DNA of 64,000 nt. It comes from Desulfoferrobacter suflitae. Its GTDB lineage: Bacteria; Desulfobacterota; Syntrophobacteria; Syntrophobacterales; Syntrophobacteraceae. The DNA lies in assembly GCF_022603395.1 (NCBI RefSeq), contig NZ_JAIBKA010000001.1, forward strand, positions 62,001-126,000, given 5' to 3'. The notes beneath the pieces are model-generated. The model searched no databases. It worked only from the letters and a program-made list of their open reading frames with translations, and was not told the origin of the DNA. Of this stretch, positions 24,040-33,800 are shown in pieces. Made by a program: the position numbers and the translations under genes. Position 1 is the first letter of the stretch. Every line of letters starts with the position of its first letter.

Positions 24040-25232
24040 TGAGCAAAGAAGATGTTTACCCGGTAATTCAAGGAACTACAGGTCCGATCTGGAAAATAGC
24101 AAAGGGGGTGAGAGTCAGAAAAAGCGTTGACGGGACCTTTGAGGTTGAGGTTCCTGAAACCAAAAACGGAAAAACGATCAGAAGAAGAAGGCGAGTTCAG
24201 ACTCTGGATAGAGCGATCAACGCAGCGGAGCTTTTCGCACTAAAATCAAAACTCGAGCTATATCGAAAGGGGGAAGACAAAGAGCCCCAAAAAATGTACA
24301 CATTCGAGAATGCCGCCGAAAGATGGTTCGAGATAAACGAGCATAACTGGAGCGACTCGACACAAGAAAGATATCGCGGACTTTTGAGGCAGCACATCTA
24401 TCCGGTTATCGGCGGTATGCCGATCATCGATACTCCTCATGCCGAGTGGAGAGAGAAGATCAAAATCATGCTGGTCGAATTCCGCAAGATCCAAAGTCCC
24501 AAATCGGCCGAGGTCATGCACGCTGTCGTTTCCGGGGTATTTACGGAAGAGATCGACAGCGGTAGGATTCCGAGCCGCATGAACCCAGCCCACGGCCTTC
24601 TGAAGCGGGTACTCCCGCCAAAGAAGAGGCGCAACATCTCCAAGCCCGATCCGTTCGCTCCGGAGGACCGGGATTCTGTTGTCGAGGCGGCATGGAAAGA
24701 GTGTCGAAAGGATGTGGCCATGGTGGTCGAAGCGCTGGCCTTCTCCGGCATGCGACTCGGCGAGGGTCTGGCGATGCACATTGAGAAGTTGGACATCAAG
24801 AATTGCCAATACGATGTTTCGGAGAAAGTAAGGCACGGCAAGTATGGCCCGCCGAAATCCGGCGAGGAGAGGCTCATCGATCTACCGGAGAGCCTTATCA
24901 TAAAGCTGCAGGCTCACATCAGACGGCTCAAGGAAAAGATGTTTGCTGAAGGCAAGCCGGTTGGGTACCTTTTCCCCGGGCTAACCGAGGGCATAGTTCA
25001 GAGATCACTCAAGAGAGCGTGCCTGGCAGCCAGGGTAAGATCGAGAACCCCGCACGACTTGCGGCACACCTATGCGGTTACACTGATCATGGCAGGAGAA
25101 TCGCCGGAGTATGTGAGAAAGCAACTGGGCCACTCGTCCATCTCCATCACAGTGGATACCTACGGCAAATGGATGCCCAATGTGAAAAACAGAAACCTGG
25201 ACGAATCACTGAGAACCAAGGAGAGATCATGA
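24039..25232 (+). CDS. int: Tyrosine recombinase (island integrase)
   Basis: This is a 397-residue phage-type integrase. An arm-binding N-terminal region (about 20-70, very basic RRRRRVQ) is followed by a SAM-like core-binding domain (85-195). The catalytic domain carries R239 (GMRLGE), K263/K273, H339-x-x-R342 (HDLRHTY), H365 (GHSSI) and Tyr375 (TYGKW). All catalytic residues are present, so it is probably active. It ends 140 bp from the 3' end of tRNA-Leu, a standard attachment site. It would insert the element so that the tRNA is restored, with the excisionase-like gene just upstream modulating direction. Confidence 0.93.
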   Translation: MSKEDVYPVIQGTTGPIWKIAKGVRVRKSVDGTFEVEVPETKNGKTIRRRRRVQTLDRAINAAELFALKSKLELYRKGEDKEPQKMYTFENAAERWFEINEHNWSDSTQERYRGLLRQHIYPVIGGMPIIDTPHAEWREKIKIMLVEFRKIQSPKSAEVMHAVVSGVFTEEIDSGRIPSRMNPAHGLLKRVLPPKKRRNISKPDPFAPEDRDSVVEAAWKECRKDVAMVVEALAFSGMRLGEGLAMHIEKLDIKNCQYDVSEKVRHGKYGPPKSGEERLIDLPESLIIKLQAHIRRLKEKMFAEGKPVGYLFPGLTEGIVQRSLKRACLAARVRSRTPHDLRHTYAVTLIMAGESPEYVRKQLGHSSISITVDTYGKWMPNVKNRNLDESLRTKERS

Positions 25233-25371
25233 TTTCGAAGCTGCTTGACGGATTTTCGTCAAGCCGTCAAGGTAGGGTTTTCACGGTTTCGCAGCCCCGC
25301 TCAACCTCTCACCTTGACGAAATCTTGACCGATTTGACTTTTGGCACGCTAAGTAGTTGATTTCATTGATA
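25233..25371. repeat. Candidate attachment-site region with six TTGAC boxes
   Basis: Between integrase stop and tRNA 3' end, the pentamer TTGAC (or GTCAA on the other strand) occurs at about 25,246, 25,258, 25,266, 25,314, 25,325 and 25,334. A perfect 8-bp inverted repeat GCTTGACG / CGTCAAGC (25,243-25,250 and 25,257-25,264) forms a hairpin that may also terminate int. A second inverted pair CGTCAAGGT / ACCTTGACG lies at 25,265-25,273 and 25,311-25,319. Clustered short repeats beside a tRNA fit integrase/excisionase arm sites of an attR. No footprint can be inferred. Confidence 0.5.
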
Positions 25372-25457
25372 TGGTGCCGAAGGCCGGACTCGAACCGGCA
25401 CGGGTCTCCCCACCACCCCCTCAAGATGGCGTGTCTACCAAGTTCCACCACTTCGGC
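25372..25457 (-). tRNA. tRNA-Leu (anticodon GAG)
   Basis: An 86-base cloverleaf including an encoded CCA (complement of 25,372-25,374). Acceptor stem GCCGAAG pairs with CTTCGGC. The anticodon stem CCATC/GGTGG encloses the loop TTGAGGG, with GAG at positions 34-36. A long variable arm, typical of Leu, and the T arm GCCGG-TTCGAGT-CCGGC follow. The 3' end faces the integrase, making it the likely integration target. It reads CUC and CUU codons and lies just downstream of secG, a common gene neighbour of tRNA-Leu. Confidence 0.95.
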
Positions 25458-25505
25458 AATTGGAAGGCCATTATATTCAAATAATCCCTTTTGGCAAGCT
25501 TCGAG

Positions 25506-26018
25506 TTACTGTTTGGCCGCACTCGCGGGAGCTTTTTGCGGCTCAGGTGCACTCCCCGGCTGAGCCGGGGAAGCGGCGGGCGGCTGCGCGCTGCCGGCGA
25601 CGGCCGGCTGATTTGTCGGGCCTTGTGCCGGAGCAGTGGAAGTCGCCGTTTGCCCTGCTTCAGAGGGTGCTTTAGAACTTTGTTGCGCCGGCGCCGGCTG
25701 AGCCGTAGTGGGCTGTACCGGTTTGGCTTCAGGCAACGCCGGCCCCTGCGGCTTCTCGACGGGAACATTTTCCATGATGGACTTGGTGGACGGCCCCCCC
25801 GACAAGTAGGTGAGCCCCAGGCAGGTCAACATGAAGATGACCGCCGCCGCGGTGGTCAACTTGCCGAAGAAAGTTCCACCGCCGCTGCCTCCAAAAAGGG
25901 TTTGAGACGCACCGCCGAAGGCCGCGCCGATTTCTGCGCCTTTTCCCGTCTGCAGCAAGACAATGAGAATCAGGGCCAGACATGCCAAAACGTGTATAGA
26001 AACCACAACCACATACAT
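25506..26018 (-). CDS. secG: Protein-export membrane protein SecG with a long Pro/Ala tail
   Basis: This is a 170-residue inner-membrane protein. Two hydrophobic segments (about 3-22 and 56-74) flank the conserved GKGAEIGAAFGGASQTLFGG loop of SecG, the auxiliary subunit of the SecYEG channel. Most SecG proteins have 75-120 residues. Here residues 80-170 form a low-complexity tail of Pro, Ala, Gln and Ser (for example KAPSEAGQTATSTAPAQGPT) ending in PASAAKQ, probably disordered in the cytoplasm. The gene follows tpiA by three bases, the usual gap-pgk-tpiA-secG order. Confidence 0.93.
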   Translation of the reverse strand: MYVVVVSIHVLACLALILIVLLQTGKGAEIGAAFGGASQTLFGGSGGGTFFGKLTTAAAVIFMLTCLGLTYLSGGPSTKSIMENVPVEKPQGPALPEAKPVQPTTAQPAPAQQSSKAPSEAGQTATSTAPAQGPTNQPAVAGSAQPPAASPAQPGSAPEPQKAPASAAKQ

Positions 26019-26021
26019 GAG

Positions 26022-26798
26022 CTAGTTTTTTCCTCCAGCAACTTGATAATGGACAATGCGCTTGAATGATGCCACTTCGAGGCTTGCTCCACCCACCAGC
26101 AGTCCGTCGATATCCGGCCGGGCCATGAGCGCATCCACATTGTCCGGTTTAACCGAACCTCCATACAATATTCTCACGGCGTTTGCAACCCCTTTATCAA
26201 ACATAGCAGCCAGCTGCTTCCGAATGAACCCGTGCGCCTCCTGCGCCGTCTCAGGGGTCGCCGTCTTGCCCGTGCCAATGGCCCAAACCGGCTCGTAGGC
26301 GACCACCAGCTGTTCGGCCAAGGCCGGAGTCAGTCCCGTGACGGCTTGTTTGAGCTGATCCTCCAGAACCTGCAGCGTTTTTCCCGCTTCCCGTTCCTCC
26401 AGCACTTCACCGATGCAAAGAACGGGTGTGATCTTATGTTTGAAGGCGGCATTCACCTTCCTGCGGATCATGTCATCGGTTTCCCCGAAGATATGCCGCC
26501 TTTCCGAATGGCCGACAAGCACGTAGTCACATCCGGCATCTTTCAGCATGCCGCAGGATATTTCTCCCGTATAGGCGCCCTGCTCTTCCCAGTGGCAATT
26601 CTGTGCTCCCAGTTTGAAGTCGTTGCGCTCCATGACAATGCGCACAGCGGGGAGCGCGGTAAACGGCGGAGCAAGGAGAACTTCACGGTCGTCGAAGACG
26701 CCCGCTTCCTGCTGCAGTTGTTTGACGTATACGACGGCATCGTGGACCAGTTTGTGCATTTTCCAGTTGGCCGCAATCAGAGTTTTTCTCGGTTTCAT
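26022..26798 (-). CDS. tpiA: Triosephosphate isomerase
   Basis: This is a 258-residue enzyme, full length. It interconverts dihydroxyacetone phosphate and glyceraldehyde 3-phosphate. Visible signatures: AANWKMHK (N-terminal Asn/Lys active-site residues), LVGHSERRHIFGE (catalytic His), VVAYEPVWAIGTGKTATPE (catalytic Glu and the flexible lid) and RILYGGSVKPDNVDALM with DGLLVGGASL (phosphate loop). It sits between pgk and secG on the minus strand, and about 200 bp with a hairpin separate it from pgk. Confidence 0.97.
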   Translation of the reverse strand: MKPRKTLIAANWKMHKLVHDAVVYVKQLQQEAGVFDDREVLLAPPFTALPAVRIVMERNDFKLGAQNCHWEEQGAYTGEISCGMLKDAGCDYVLVGHSERRHIFGETDDMIRRKVNAAFKHKITPVLCIGEVLEEREAGKTLQVLEDQLKQAVTGLTPALAEQLVVAYEPVWAIGTGKTATPETAQEAHGFIRKQLAAMFDKGVANAVRILYGGSVKPDNVDALMARPDIDGLLVGGASLEVASFKRIVHYQVAGGKN

Positions 26799-26871
26799 AA
26801 GTGTTACTCCAAAGCTTCCGTCAACAACGCCCGTTAAGGCGCAGAATTTCTGTTTAACATGCTATTCTGAC

Positions 26872-26910
26872 GGGTTGAAGCGTCGCACACTTAGCGCAGC
26901 TTTTCAACCC
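26872..26910. other. Stem-loop between pgk and tpiA
   Basis: Inverted repeat GGGTTGAA (26,872-26,879) and TTCAACCC (26,903-26,910) frame a loop containing GCG...CGC that can extend the stem. It lies between pgk stop and tpiA start. There is no clear U-run on either strand, so it may be an attenuating or mRNA-processing hairpin rather than a full terminator. Confidence 0.35.
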
Positions 26911-26994
26911 AGCCTATGCAGTTATGCGGCATTTTTGCCGACATGACGGGCTCGATGCAGCGTCGGAGAGGGGCTTCCAAGCCTGCCTGCCTTG

Positions 26995-28197
26995 TCATCT
27001 GCCCTGGGTGCGCTTTTGGCACTCTTCCAGCGCCGCAATTCCAGGCAGGGTCCTGCCTTCAAGCATTTCCAAAAACGCTCCGCCACCGGTGGAAACATAG
27101 CTCACCCTATCGGCAACCCGGGCCTCTTTCACGGCCGCGGCCGAATCCCCTCCACCGACGACAGTGAGCGCATCCAGCTTGCCCAGAAATTCCGCCAGGG
27201 CAAAAGTGCCCCTATGAAACGGAGGGGTCTCAAAAGCCCCGAGCGGACCATTCCAGACGACGGTTGCACAATTTTGCAGCACGGATTCAAAAACTCTTAT
27301 GGTCTCGCTTCCCACATCGAGCATTTTGTCGTTCGCAGGAATCGTATCGACCGAGACTTCCCGCACGTCGTCAGTGCTGTCGAGCCCTGGGGCTACCACC
27401 GCATCGACGGGAAGATAGACTTGAACTCCCCTGTTATCCGCCGCCTCCAAAAGTCGCTTTGCCGTTTCTACATGGTCGTCTTCCACCAGAGACTTACCCA
27501 CGCCTTTGCCCTGCGCCTTGAGAAAGGTGTTGGCCATGGCGCCGCCAATGAGCAGGTAGTCAACCTTTCCCATGAGGTGTCGCAGCACTCCGATTTTAGT
27601 CGAAACCTTGGCGCCGCCGATGACCATGGCCACAGGTCGCCTGGGTTTCTCCATGGCCTGCCGATAGTACTCGATTTCTTTTTCCAGCTGATAGCCGGCA
27701 ACACAGACGGCCACGAACCGGGTGATCCCATGTACCGAAGCATGTGCCCGGTGGGAAACGGCAAACGCGTCATTCACATAGACATCGGCCAACTGTGCGA
27801 GCTGTCGGGAAAAACTATCGTCGTTCTTTTCTTCGCCCGAGTGGAAGCGGAGGTTCTCCAGCAGCAGGAGCTCCCCATCTTGCAGTTGGTTCACCTGCCG
27901 CTCGATATTCTCTCCCACGCAGTCCGGTGCCAACGGCACTTGCCGGTGTAAAAGTCCGGACAGATATGCTGCAACGGGTCCCAAGGAGAATTCTGCCACC
28001 ACTTTTCCCTTGGGACGGCCCAGATGCGAAGCCAGGATGACTTTGCCTCCCCCTTCCAACACTTTGTTGACAGTCGGCAGAACAGCCCGGATTCTCAAGT
28101 CGTCCGTGACCTGTCGTGCCCTGTCCAATGGCACGTTGAAGTCAACCCGTATGAACACTCGTTTTCCAGCAACATCCACATCGTTCAGTGTTCTCAT
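26995..28197 (-). CDS. pgk: Phosphoglycerate kinase
   Basis: This is a 400-residue enzyme. ATG at 28,197 (MRTLNDVDVAGKRVFIRVDF) is preceded by AAGGAG. It converts 1,3-bisphosphoglycerate and ADP to 3-phosphoglycerate and ATP, or the reverse in gluconeogenesis. Signatures: RVDFNVPLD, LASHLGRPKGK (substrate Arg/His), NDAFAVSHRAHAS, the nucleotide-binding VIGGAKVSTKIGVL, VWNGPLGAFE and the C-terminal GGGDSAAAV...STGGGAFLEMLEG. The lysine and glycine loops are intact. It is downstream of gap, in one metabolic cluster. Confidence 0.97.
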   Translation of the reverse strand: MRTLNDVDVAGKRVFIRVDFNVPLDRARQVTDDLRIRAVLPTVNKVLEGGGKVILASHLGRPKGKVVAEFSLGPVAAYLSGLLHRQVPLAPDCVGENIERQVNQLQDGELLLLENLRFHSGEEKNDDSFSRQLAQLADVYVNDAFAVSHRAHASVHGITRFVAVCVAGYQLEKEIEYYRQAMEKPRRPVAMVIGGAKVSTKIGVLRHLMGKVDYLLIGGAMANTFLKAQGKGVGKSLVEDDHVETAKRLLEAADNRGVQVYLPVDAVVAPGLDSTDDVREVSVDTIPANDKMLDVGSETIRVFESVLQNCATVVWNGPLGAFETPPFHRGTFALAEFLGKLDALTVVGGGDSAAAVKEARVADRVSYVSTGGGAFLEMLEGRTLPGIAALEECQKRTQGR

Positions 28198-28250
28198 GCC
28201 GCGGTCTCCTTTGGATTTCGGATTACCCACTCGGAATTGCGAAACCGAAC

Positions 28251-29261
28251 TTATTCCAACAGGTTGCCCACAATCACGGCCAGATCGGCGACTCTATTGG
28301 AATAGCCATATTCGTTGTCATACCAGCTGAGTACCTTGACCATGCGCTTATCGATGACATTGGTCAAGGCCGCATCCACACTGGATGAAAAGGCGGTGTG
28401 GTTGAAATCCACAGAAACAAGCTCCTCGGTAACATACTGTAAGATTCCCTTGAGCGGACCGTTGGCGGCATCTTCCAGCACCTTGTTGACTTCTTCACGG
28501 GTGGTGTCGCGCCCCAGCCGGCAGACCAGATCGACCAGAGACACATTGGGAGTGGGCACTCGAACAGCCATTCCGTCAAGCTTGCCTTTCAGCTCCGGAA
28601 TAACTTCGGCGACCGCTCGGGCGGCCCCGGTAGTGGTCGGAATCATCGACATGGCGGCCGCTCGCGAACGGCGCCTGTCTTTGTGCAAGCTGTCGAGTAT
28701 GCGCTGGTCCATGGTGTAGGAGTGAATGGTGGTCATAAGACCGTGCTCGATGACGAATCGATCGTGCAGCAGACTCGCAATGGGAGCGAGGCAGTTGGTA
28801 GTGCAGGAAGCATTCGAGATGATATGATGCTGCCGCGGGTCGTAAGAGCCTTCATTGACACCGATCACAAAGGTGGCATCCATGCCTTTACCGGGCGCGG
28901 TAACGACCACTTTGTGAGCGCCCGAGCTGATGTGCTTCTGACACGAATCTCGATCTCTGTAGCGCCCGCTTGCTTCCAACACAATTTGGACCTTCAGTTC
29001 ATGCCACGGCGCCTGGCCGGGGTCGGAAACTTTAGTGCATTTGTAGGTTTTTCCATCCACAACGATTTCATCTTCGGTCGCCGAGATTTCATGCGGCCAC
29101 ACCCCATGAACGGAATCATACTTGAGCAAGTAGGCCAGTTCCTCTGGCGAAGCCAAATCATTTAACGCCACCACTTCCAGCGGAAGCTTCCGATCCAGAA
29201 TTGCCTTGAAAATTGTACGTCCTATTCTGCCAAAACCGTTAATCGCCACTCGACTCGCCAT
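28251..29261 (-). CDS. gap: Glyceraldehyde-3-phosphate dehydrogenase, type I
   Basis: This is a 336-residue phosphorylating GAPDH. The N-terminal Rossmann motif is VAINGFGRIGR, the catalytic ISNASCTTNCLAP contains the nucleophilic Cys with its His partner further on, and SWYDNEYGYSNRV closes the protein. Phosphate-binding AAAMSMIPTTTGAARAV is present. Length and motifs are canonical. It starts at ATG with an AAGGAGAAT site. It lies directly upstream of pgk, and the second GAPDH-like gene precedes it. Confidence 0.97.
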   Translation of the reverse strand: MASRVAINGFGRIGRTIFKAILDRKLPLEVVALNDLASPEELAYLLKYDSVHGVWPHEISATEDEIVVDGKTYKCTKVSDPGQAPWHELKVQIVLEASGRYRDRDSCQKHISSGAHKVVVTAPGKGMDATFVIGVNEGSYDPRQHHIISNASCTTNCLAPIASLLHDRFVIEHGLMTTIHSYTMDQRILDSLHKDRRRSRAAAMSMIPTTTGAARAVAEVIPELKGKLDGMAVRVPTPNVSLVDLVCRLGRDTTREEVNKVLEDAANGPLKGILQYVTEELVSVDFNHTAFSSSVDAALTNVIDKRMVKVLSWYDNEYGYSNRVADLAVIVGNLLE

Positions 29262-29461
29262 GTGATTCTCCTTTTGATTCCTTTTTCAGTTATCAGCACC
29301 GACCCGTCTGATGCCCATGGACCATGTAAACACTAAAGGCTCTCTACCGCCTGTCAAGCCCACCTGTTGCGATCCGCAAGGGAGGTCCGATCGTTCCACA
29401 GTCGGTTTCGTATCACACCCTGCCTGCAGAGCAGATATCCATCCGGGGCCAAGCCGCCACT

Positions 29462-30742
29462 TTAATGCTGCAACAGCCTGGCAAGGCTCACCGTCCGATC
29501 TCCCAGCATGTTGGTGTAGCTCCCCAGTTCATTGTCGTACCAGCCATAAATCACCGCCTGAGTCACGGGAATCTGCACCACCTTGCTCTGGGTGGGAATA
29601 TCCAGTCTTTCCCCACCCTCGGCGATGCAAGCCTTCAGAATACGCTCGGTGTCGAATCGCACCGCTGCAGTCCGCGTATGATTCTCGTGCCCTTCAATCA
29701 CTGCAGCCGCGCGCGGAAGACCAATGATGTCCGAAGAGACATTTTGCCCTTCGGAATACACCAGGTATCCGTCGGGATACTGTTCCGCAGCCGACTTGTA
29801 GATGTCGTTGATCTTCTCGCGACTGATGGGATCTCGCAGGCTCTCATCCTGGAACATCACCACCAGAATGATGAGGGAACCGGTAGTGACCGGTACTCGG
29901 ACCGATTCCGCGATGAACCCGATGGTCTTCATTTCCGGGATCACCAGCGACAGGGCCTTGGCGGCGCCGGTTGTGGTCAGGATGATGTTGTTCATCACCG
30001 AACGGTTTTTCCGCAAATCAGTGGCCTTGGCTTTGGGCGCACGATCCAACACGGGCTGTGAACTGGTTGAGGCGTGCACCGTGGTCATGGAAGCCGACAA
30101 AATGCGCTCGGCGCCGAAGCAATCCAGCAACGGCTTCATCATATAGGCCAGGCACGTGGTGGTACAGGAAGCGGCGGAGACAATCACGTGCTTTTTGGGG
30201 TCATAATCGGCGTCATTGATTCCCATTATGGTTGTTATGGCATCCGAGGGCATGTCACGCCCCTTGTCCTTGATCTTAAAAGGAGCGGAAACGATGATCT
30301 TCTTGGCGCCGGCGGCCAAATGCCCGCGCACGGAGCCTTTTGGATTGTCCGGTGCAAGCGTCGGGTCAAGGAAAGCGCCGGTGGCGTCCACCACCAGTTC
30401 TACTCCCAAGTTACGCCAGCCGATATCAGCTGGATTGCGGTGTTGCCGCAAAAACCTCGCCTTGACTCCGTTAATGCGCATGCTGCCTTCGTCTTCATTG
30501 AGATCCTCTATGACTCTTTGTGCCCGGCAGCCGTACAGAAAAGCGCTCAAATTCCCGTAAGTCGAGTCTCGTTCCAAAAAGTGAGCAATATCCTGCAGGC
30601 TGGAGCCGACTTCACGGCCAATGTTGACGACCAGTTCAGAGAAATACTGACGTTCTGCATGATGCCAAATGGAGAGTTTGGCGATCCTTCCCAGACCGTT
30701 CAAACCAAGTTTCATCGGTACAAATTTTTCTTGCTTATCCAT
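29462..30742 (-). CDS. Second GAPDH-family dehydrogenase (long form)
   Basis: This is a 426-residue protein starting at ATG 30,742, which has GGAGGAGGG upstream. It keeps the Rossmann opening LGLNGLGRIAKLS and the catalytic VSAASCTTTCLAYMMKPLL with the nucleophilic Cys, plus GWYDNELGSYTNMLGDR near the end. It is about 90 residues longer than the neighbouring GAPDH; extra segments lie after the Rossmann start (YGCRAQRVIEDLNEDEG). It is a divergent GAPDH paralogue of the long type. It may serve one direction of flux or another cofactor; coenzyme preference cannot be assigned by eye. Confidence 0.85.
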   Translation of the reverse strand: MDKQEKFVPMKLGLNGLGRIAKLSIWHHAERQYFSELVVNIGREVGSSLQDIAHFLERDSTYGNLSAFLYGCRAQRVIEDLNEDEGSMRINGVKARFLRQHRNPADIGWRNLGVELVVDATGAFLDPTLAPDNPKGSVRGHLAAGAKKIIVSAPFKIKDKGRDMPSDAITTIMGINDADYDPKKHVIVSAASCTTTCLAYMMKPLLDCFGAERILSASMTTVHASTSSQPVLDRAPKAKATDLRKNRSVMNNIILTTTGAAKALSLVIPEMKTIGFIAESVRVPVTTGSLIILVVMFQDESLRDPISREKINDIYKSAAEQYPDGYLVYSEGQNVSSDIIGLPRAAAVIEGHENHTRTAAVRFDTERILKACIAEGGERLDIPTQSKVVQIPVTQAVIYGWYDNELGSYTNMLGDRTVSLARLLQH

Positions 30743-30875
30743 CGAACCCTCCTCCAAGCTCAGAGTGCTCAAAGAGACTCACCACGAGTCAGCAGCCTGA
30801 AGGCTGCGTACCAATTGGAGTTTTAAACCCAGCCAAAGTGGAATCTTCGCCTTTCGGCATATGCCGGTGAAAGAT

Positions 30876-33800
30876 TCAGTACTCCACCACCGGCACATCC
30901 ACCAGCTCCGTTTCATGATCGCCGAGGTAAATGGATCCGCTCCGCCCATCAATGGCAATCGTGTCTCCCGTATGGATGACCTGCCCATTGATGATACACT
31001 TTCGTTCCAACTCCCATACCCTCATTTTGCTGAAACCGACCACGCAGGTTTTGCCCAACCGGTGAGCCACGATTGCCGCATGGGAAGTCGCTCCACCCCT
31101 CCCGGTCAGGATGCCATCGGCAACGGAGATCTCGTGAATGTCGTCCGGAACGGTATCCGACCGGAGAAAAATGATGGCTTGGCCGACATACTGCTGGCGC
31201 AATCGTTGAATGGAATCCAAATCAAACGCCACCTTGCCGCACAGGGCTCCCCCGCTGACTCCGATGCCGCTGCCCACATAACTCGATTGAAGTTTATCGG
31301 AAATTCTGAATACCGGATAGACTCGTTTGATGCGCGGAGCCATATTTCGGGTCTGGAGTACATACAAGCCCTCTTCACTGCCGCCCTGGAAGGTGAACTC
31401 GATTTCCTGCGGCGCCCAGTTTTGCTTATAGATCAGGTTCTTGGCGATGTCCACCAGGCACTCGAAAACAGCAGGAAACAGCGATTCGAGCGAGTGTTCC
31501 TGGCGCTCGCCTTCTGCCAGACGCTGCCTTTCCGAAAGCGGTAAAGTTTCCACCAGCCCTCCGACCACATCCTCGCCCTGGTTGCCCAGAGTGAAGTCGC
31601 CGGTGGGATCAATTTCATCTTCGGAAGTCCAGGGATTATGAGTGAACATCACGCCGGCTCCGGATCGAGTATCCAGATTGCCGAACACCATCGCCTGGAT
31701 GGTGACCGCAGTTCCCCAATCTTCCGACAGGCCCATGATTTCCCGATAGGTTTTGGCTTTGCCCGAATGCCAGGATTCCATGACCTGCCGTATGGCGATG
31801 AGAAGCTGTTCGCGCGGAGAATCGGAAAAATCAACCCCGTGGTTCTTGAGCGCATCCTTATACGCCAACGCCAGTTCGTGAATTTCCTGCGGGAGAAATT
31901 CGCGTTTCACCTGCCGCCCGAAGCGCTTCTTAAACCTGCGCATGATGGCATCAAATTCATCCCTCTGCATGCCGAAAGACATTCCCCAGGATTGCACAAA
32001 ACGGCGATAGTTGTCCCAGGCGAACCAGGCCTCCCTGGTCTGTGCAATCAGTCCCTCCACGATCTTTTCATTGATGCCCACATTCAAGAAAGTGTTCATC
32101 ATGCCCGGCATTGAAACGGCGGAGCCGCTGCGCACCGAGAGCAGCAGGGAGTTATTGGGACAGCCAAAGCATTTCCCCGATAACTGCTCCAGTTTCTTGA
32201 TATGCGCCATCACGCGTTCTTCAAAATCTTCGCTGGCCTGAGAGAAACTTTCGATAACGCTTCGGCAACGGTAATATTCGGTGGTGATGACAAAAGCAGG
32301 GGGCACCTTGATGCCGATTGAGTGGAGATTGGCCAGGTTGTAGCCCTTGTTGCCGAGGTGGATGAGATCGTGGGTGAGATGATGCGGTCCATAGATATAT
32401 GAAATCGTCTTTTCGGGATCGTAGCTGAGCAAAAGATCGAGCTTATCCGCACTCAGAACTTCCTTTTGCCCCGCCAGGGTGGTCAGAATGCTGGTGATGA
32501 AATGATCAAAATACTGGAGGCCGAAGGTCCTGGCTATGAGATCCCGCAGGAAGCTCTCAGACACCCGTTGTATTTTTTCCAGTTGAGTTTCACCGCGACT
32601 CTCACGGCGGTGTTTCGGCAGCAGGTTCTCCTGCCCCAACTGCTGTATGATCTGGTTGAGATTCGCCTCGTGCAGGGCGTTGTAGTTGGTCTGTATGATC
32701 TGCTGGATTGCTTCTGAGAAACCGCGGAATATATCCATGTACTGTGAGTGAGAAAAGCGCCGCACTTCAAGTGCCTTCTCGAAGAGCTCCGCCTGCAGCT
32801 CCAATCTGTTCGAAGTGATGCCATCGATTGCCAGAGCCTGCATAAACAGCGGGATGACCTTGGCGATCCTGAAAAAGTAGGCACGCGTGATGAAGCTCAG
32901 ATCAAATGAGAAGATGATCTCCTCAAACAAAACATTGGCCAGGTTCTCCAGACGAAAAGTCAGTCCCAGAGCATCGAATTTAGGTTCGTTATACGAGCCG
33001 TACATGGATGGGATATCCACGGCGATGTGTCTCTTGTAATAAATGTTCTCGAGGATCTTCATCTTGCCCGGCGTGAGGATGACTTCCTTGAGCTCCATCA
33101 GGTAATCCAGAATAGCGCTCAGTTTGGTAAAGGCATCTTCACTTTCGAGCACTGCCAGGAGCTTGGAGGGATCGGGCAGACCGAGCTTGGCAGCACGTTC
33201 CAGATGGATATGTATGTCCTTGAAGCTTAAGGCGTATTTTTCGTGCAGCATCTGATACAGCTGAATGAACAGAAACGCACGCTGCCGCTCCCGATCCGAT
33301 ATGTTCGGAACCTCCTTGATCAGATCCCAGGCCTCCTCTTCGGACAAATCCAGAAGGTCTTTCACATGCGGGATACTGGTCTGCTCGAATATCCTGACAA
33401 AGATGCGGTGAATCTCATTGACCAGCGGTCCGGAAGTGGCGATGGCCCCAAAAATCTCCTGCGGTACGAGATTGCGCAAACGTGATTTGTCGAGTGTCCG
33501 CCAGAACTCGATGATGGCTTCCATGAAAGAAACAATGACATTGTTGCTTTCAACGTGGCTCTGCTTGCGGAGAAAATGGATCAGCCGATCGGCTCTTCCG
33601 GTCAGTTCGTCCACTTCGGTGGAAACCGAGCGCAGATTTCCTTCCGCACCGATTTCATTGAAATAGACTGGAAAAAGCTTGGTCAACTGCTTGACCAGAT
33701 TGTACACCGGTCGAATCGGAGCATGCAGGAGCTCGCTCACATCCTTCTGGAACAAGTCGGTATCCCGCACATAAATTCCGCCCAGTGAAAGGTTTACGAT

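Noticed and set aside
25325-25360. TTGGCACGCTAAGTAGTTGAT considered as a sigma-54 promoter
   Set aside because: The -24 half is good, but the -12 half has GTAGT where TTGC is required, and the spacing does not fit.
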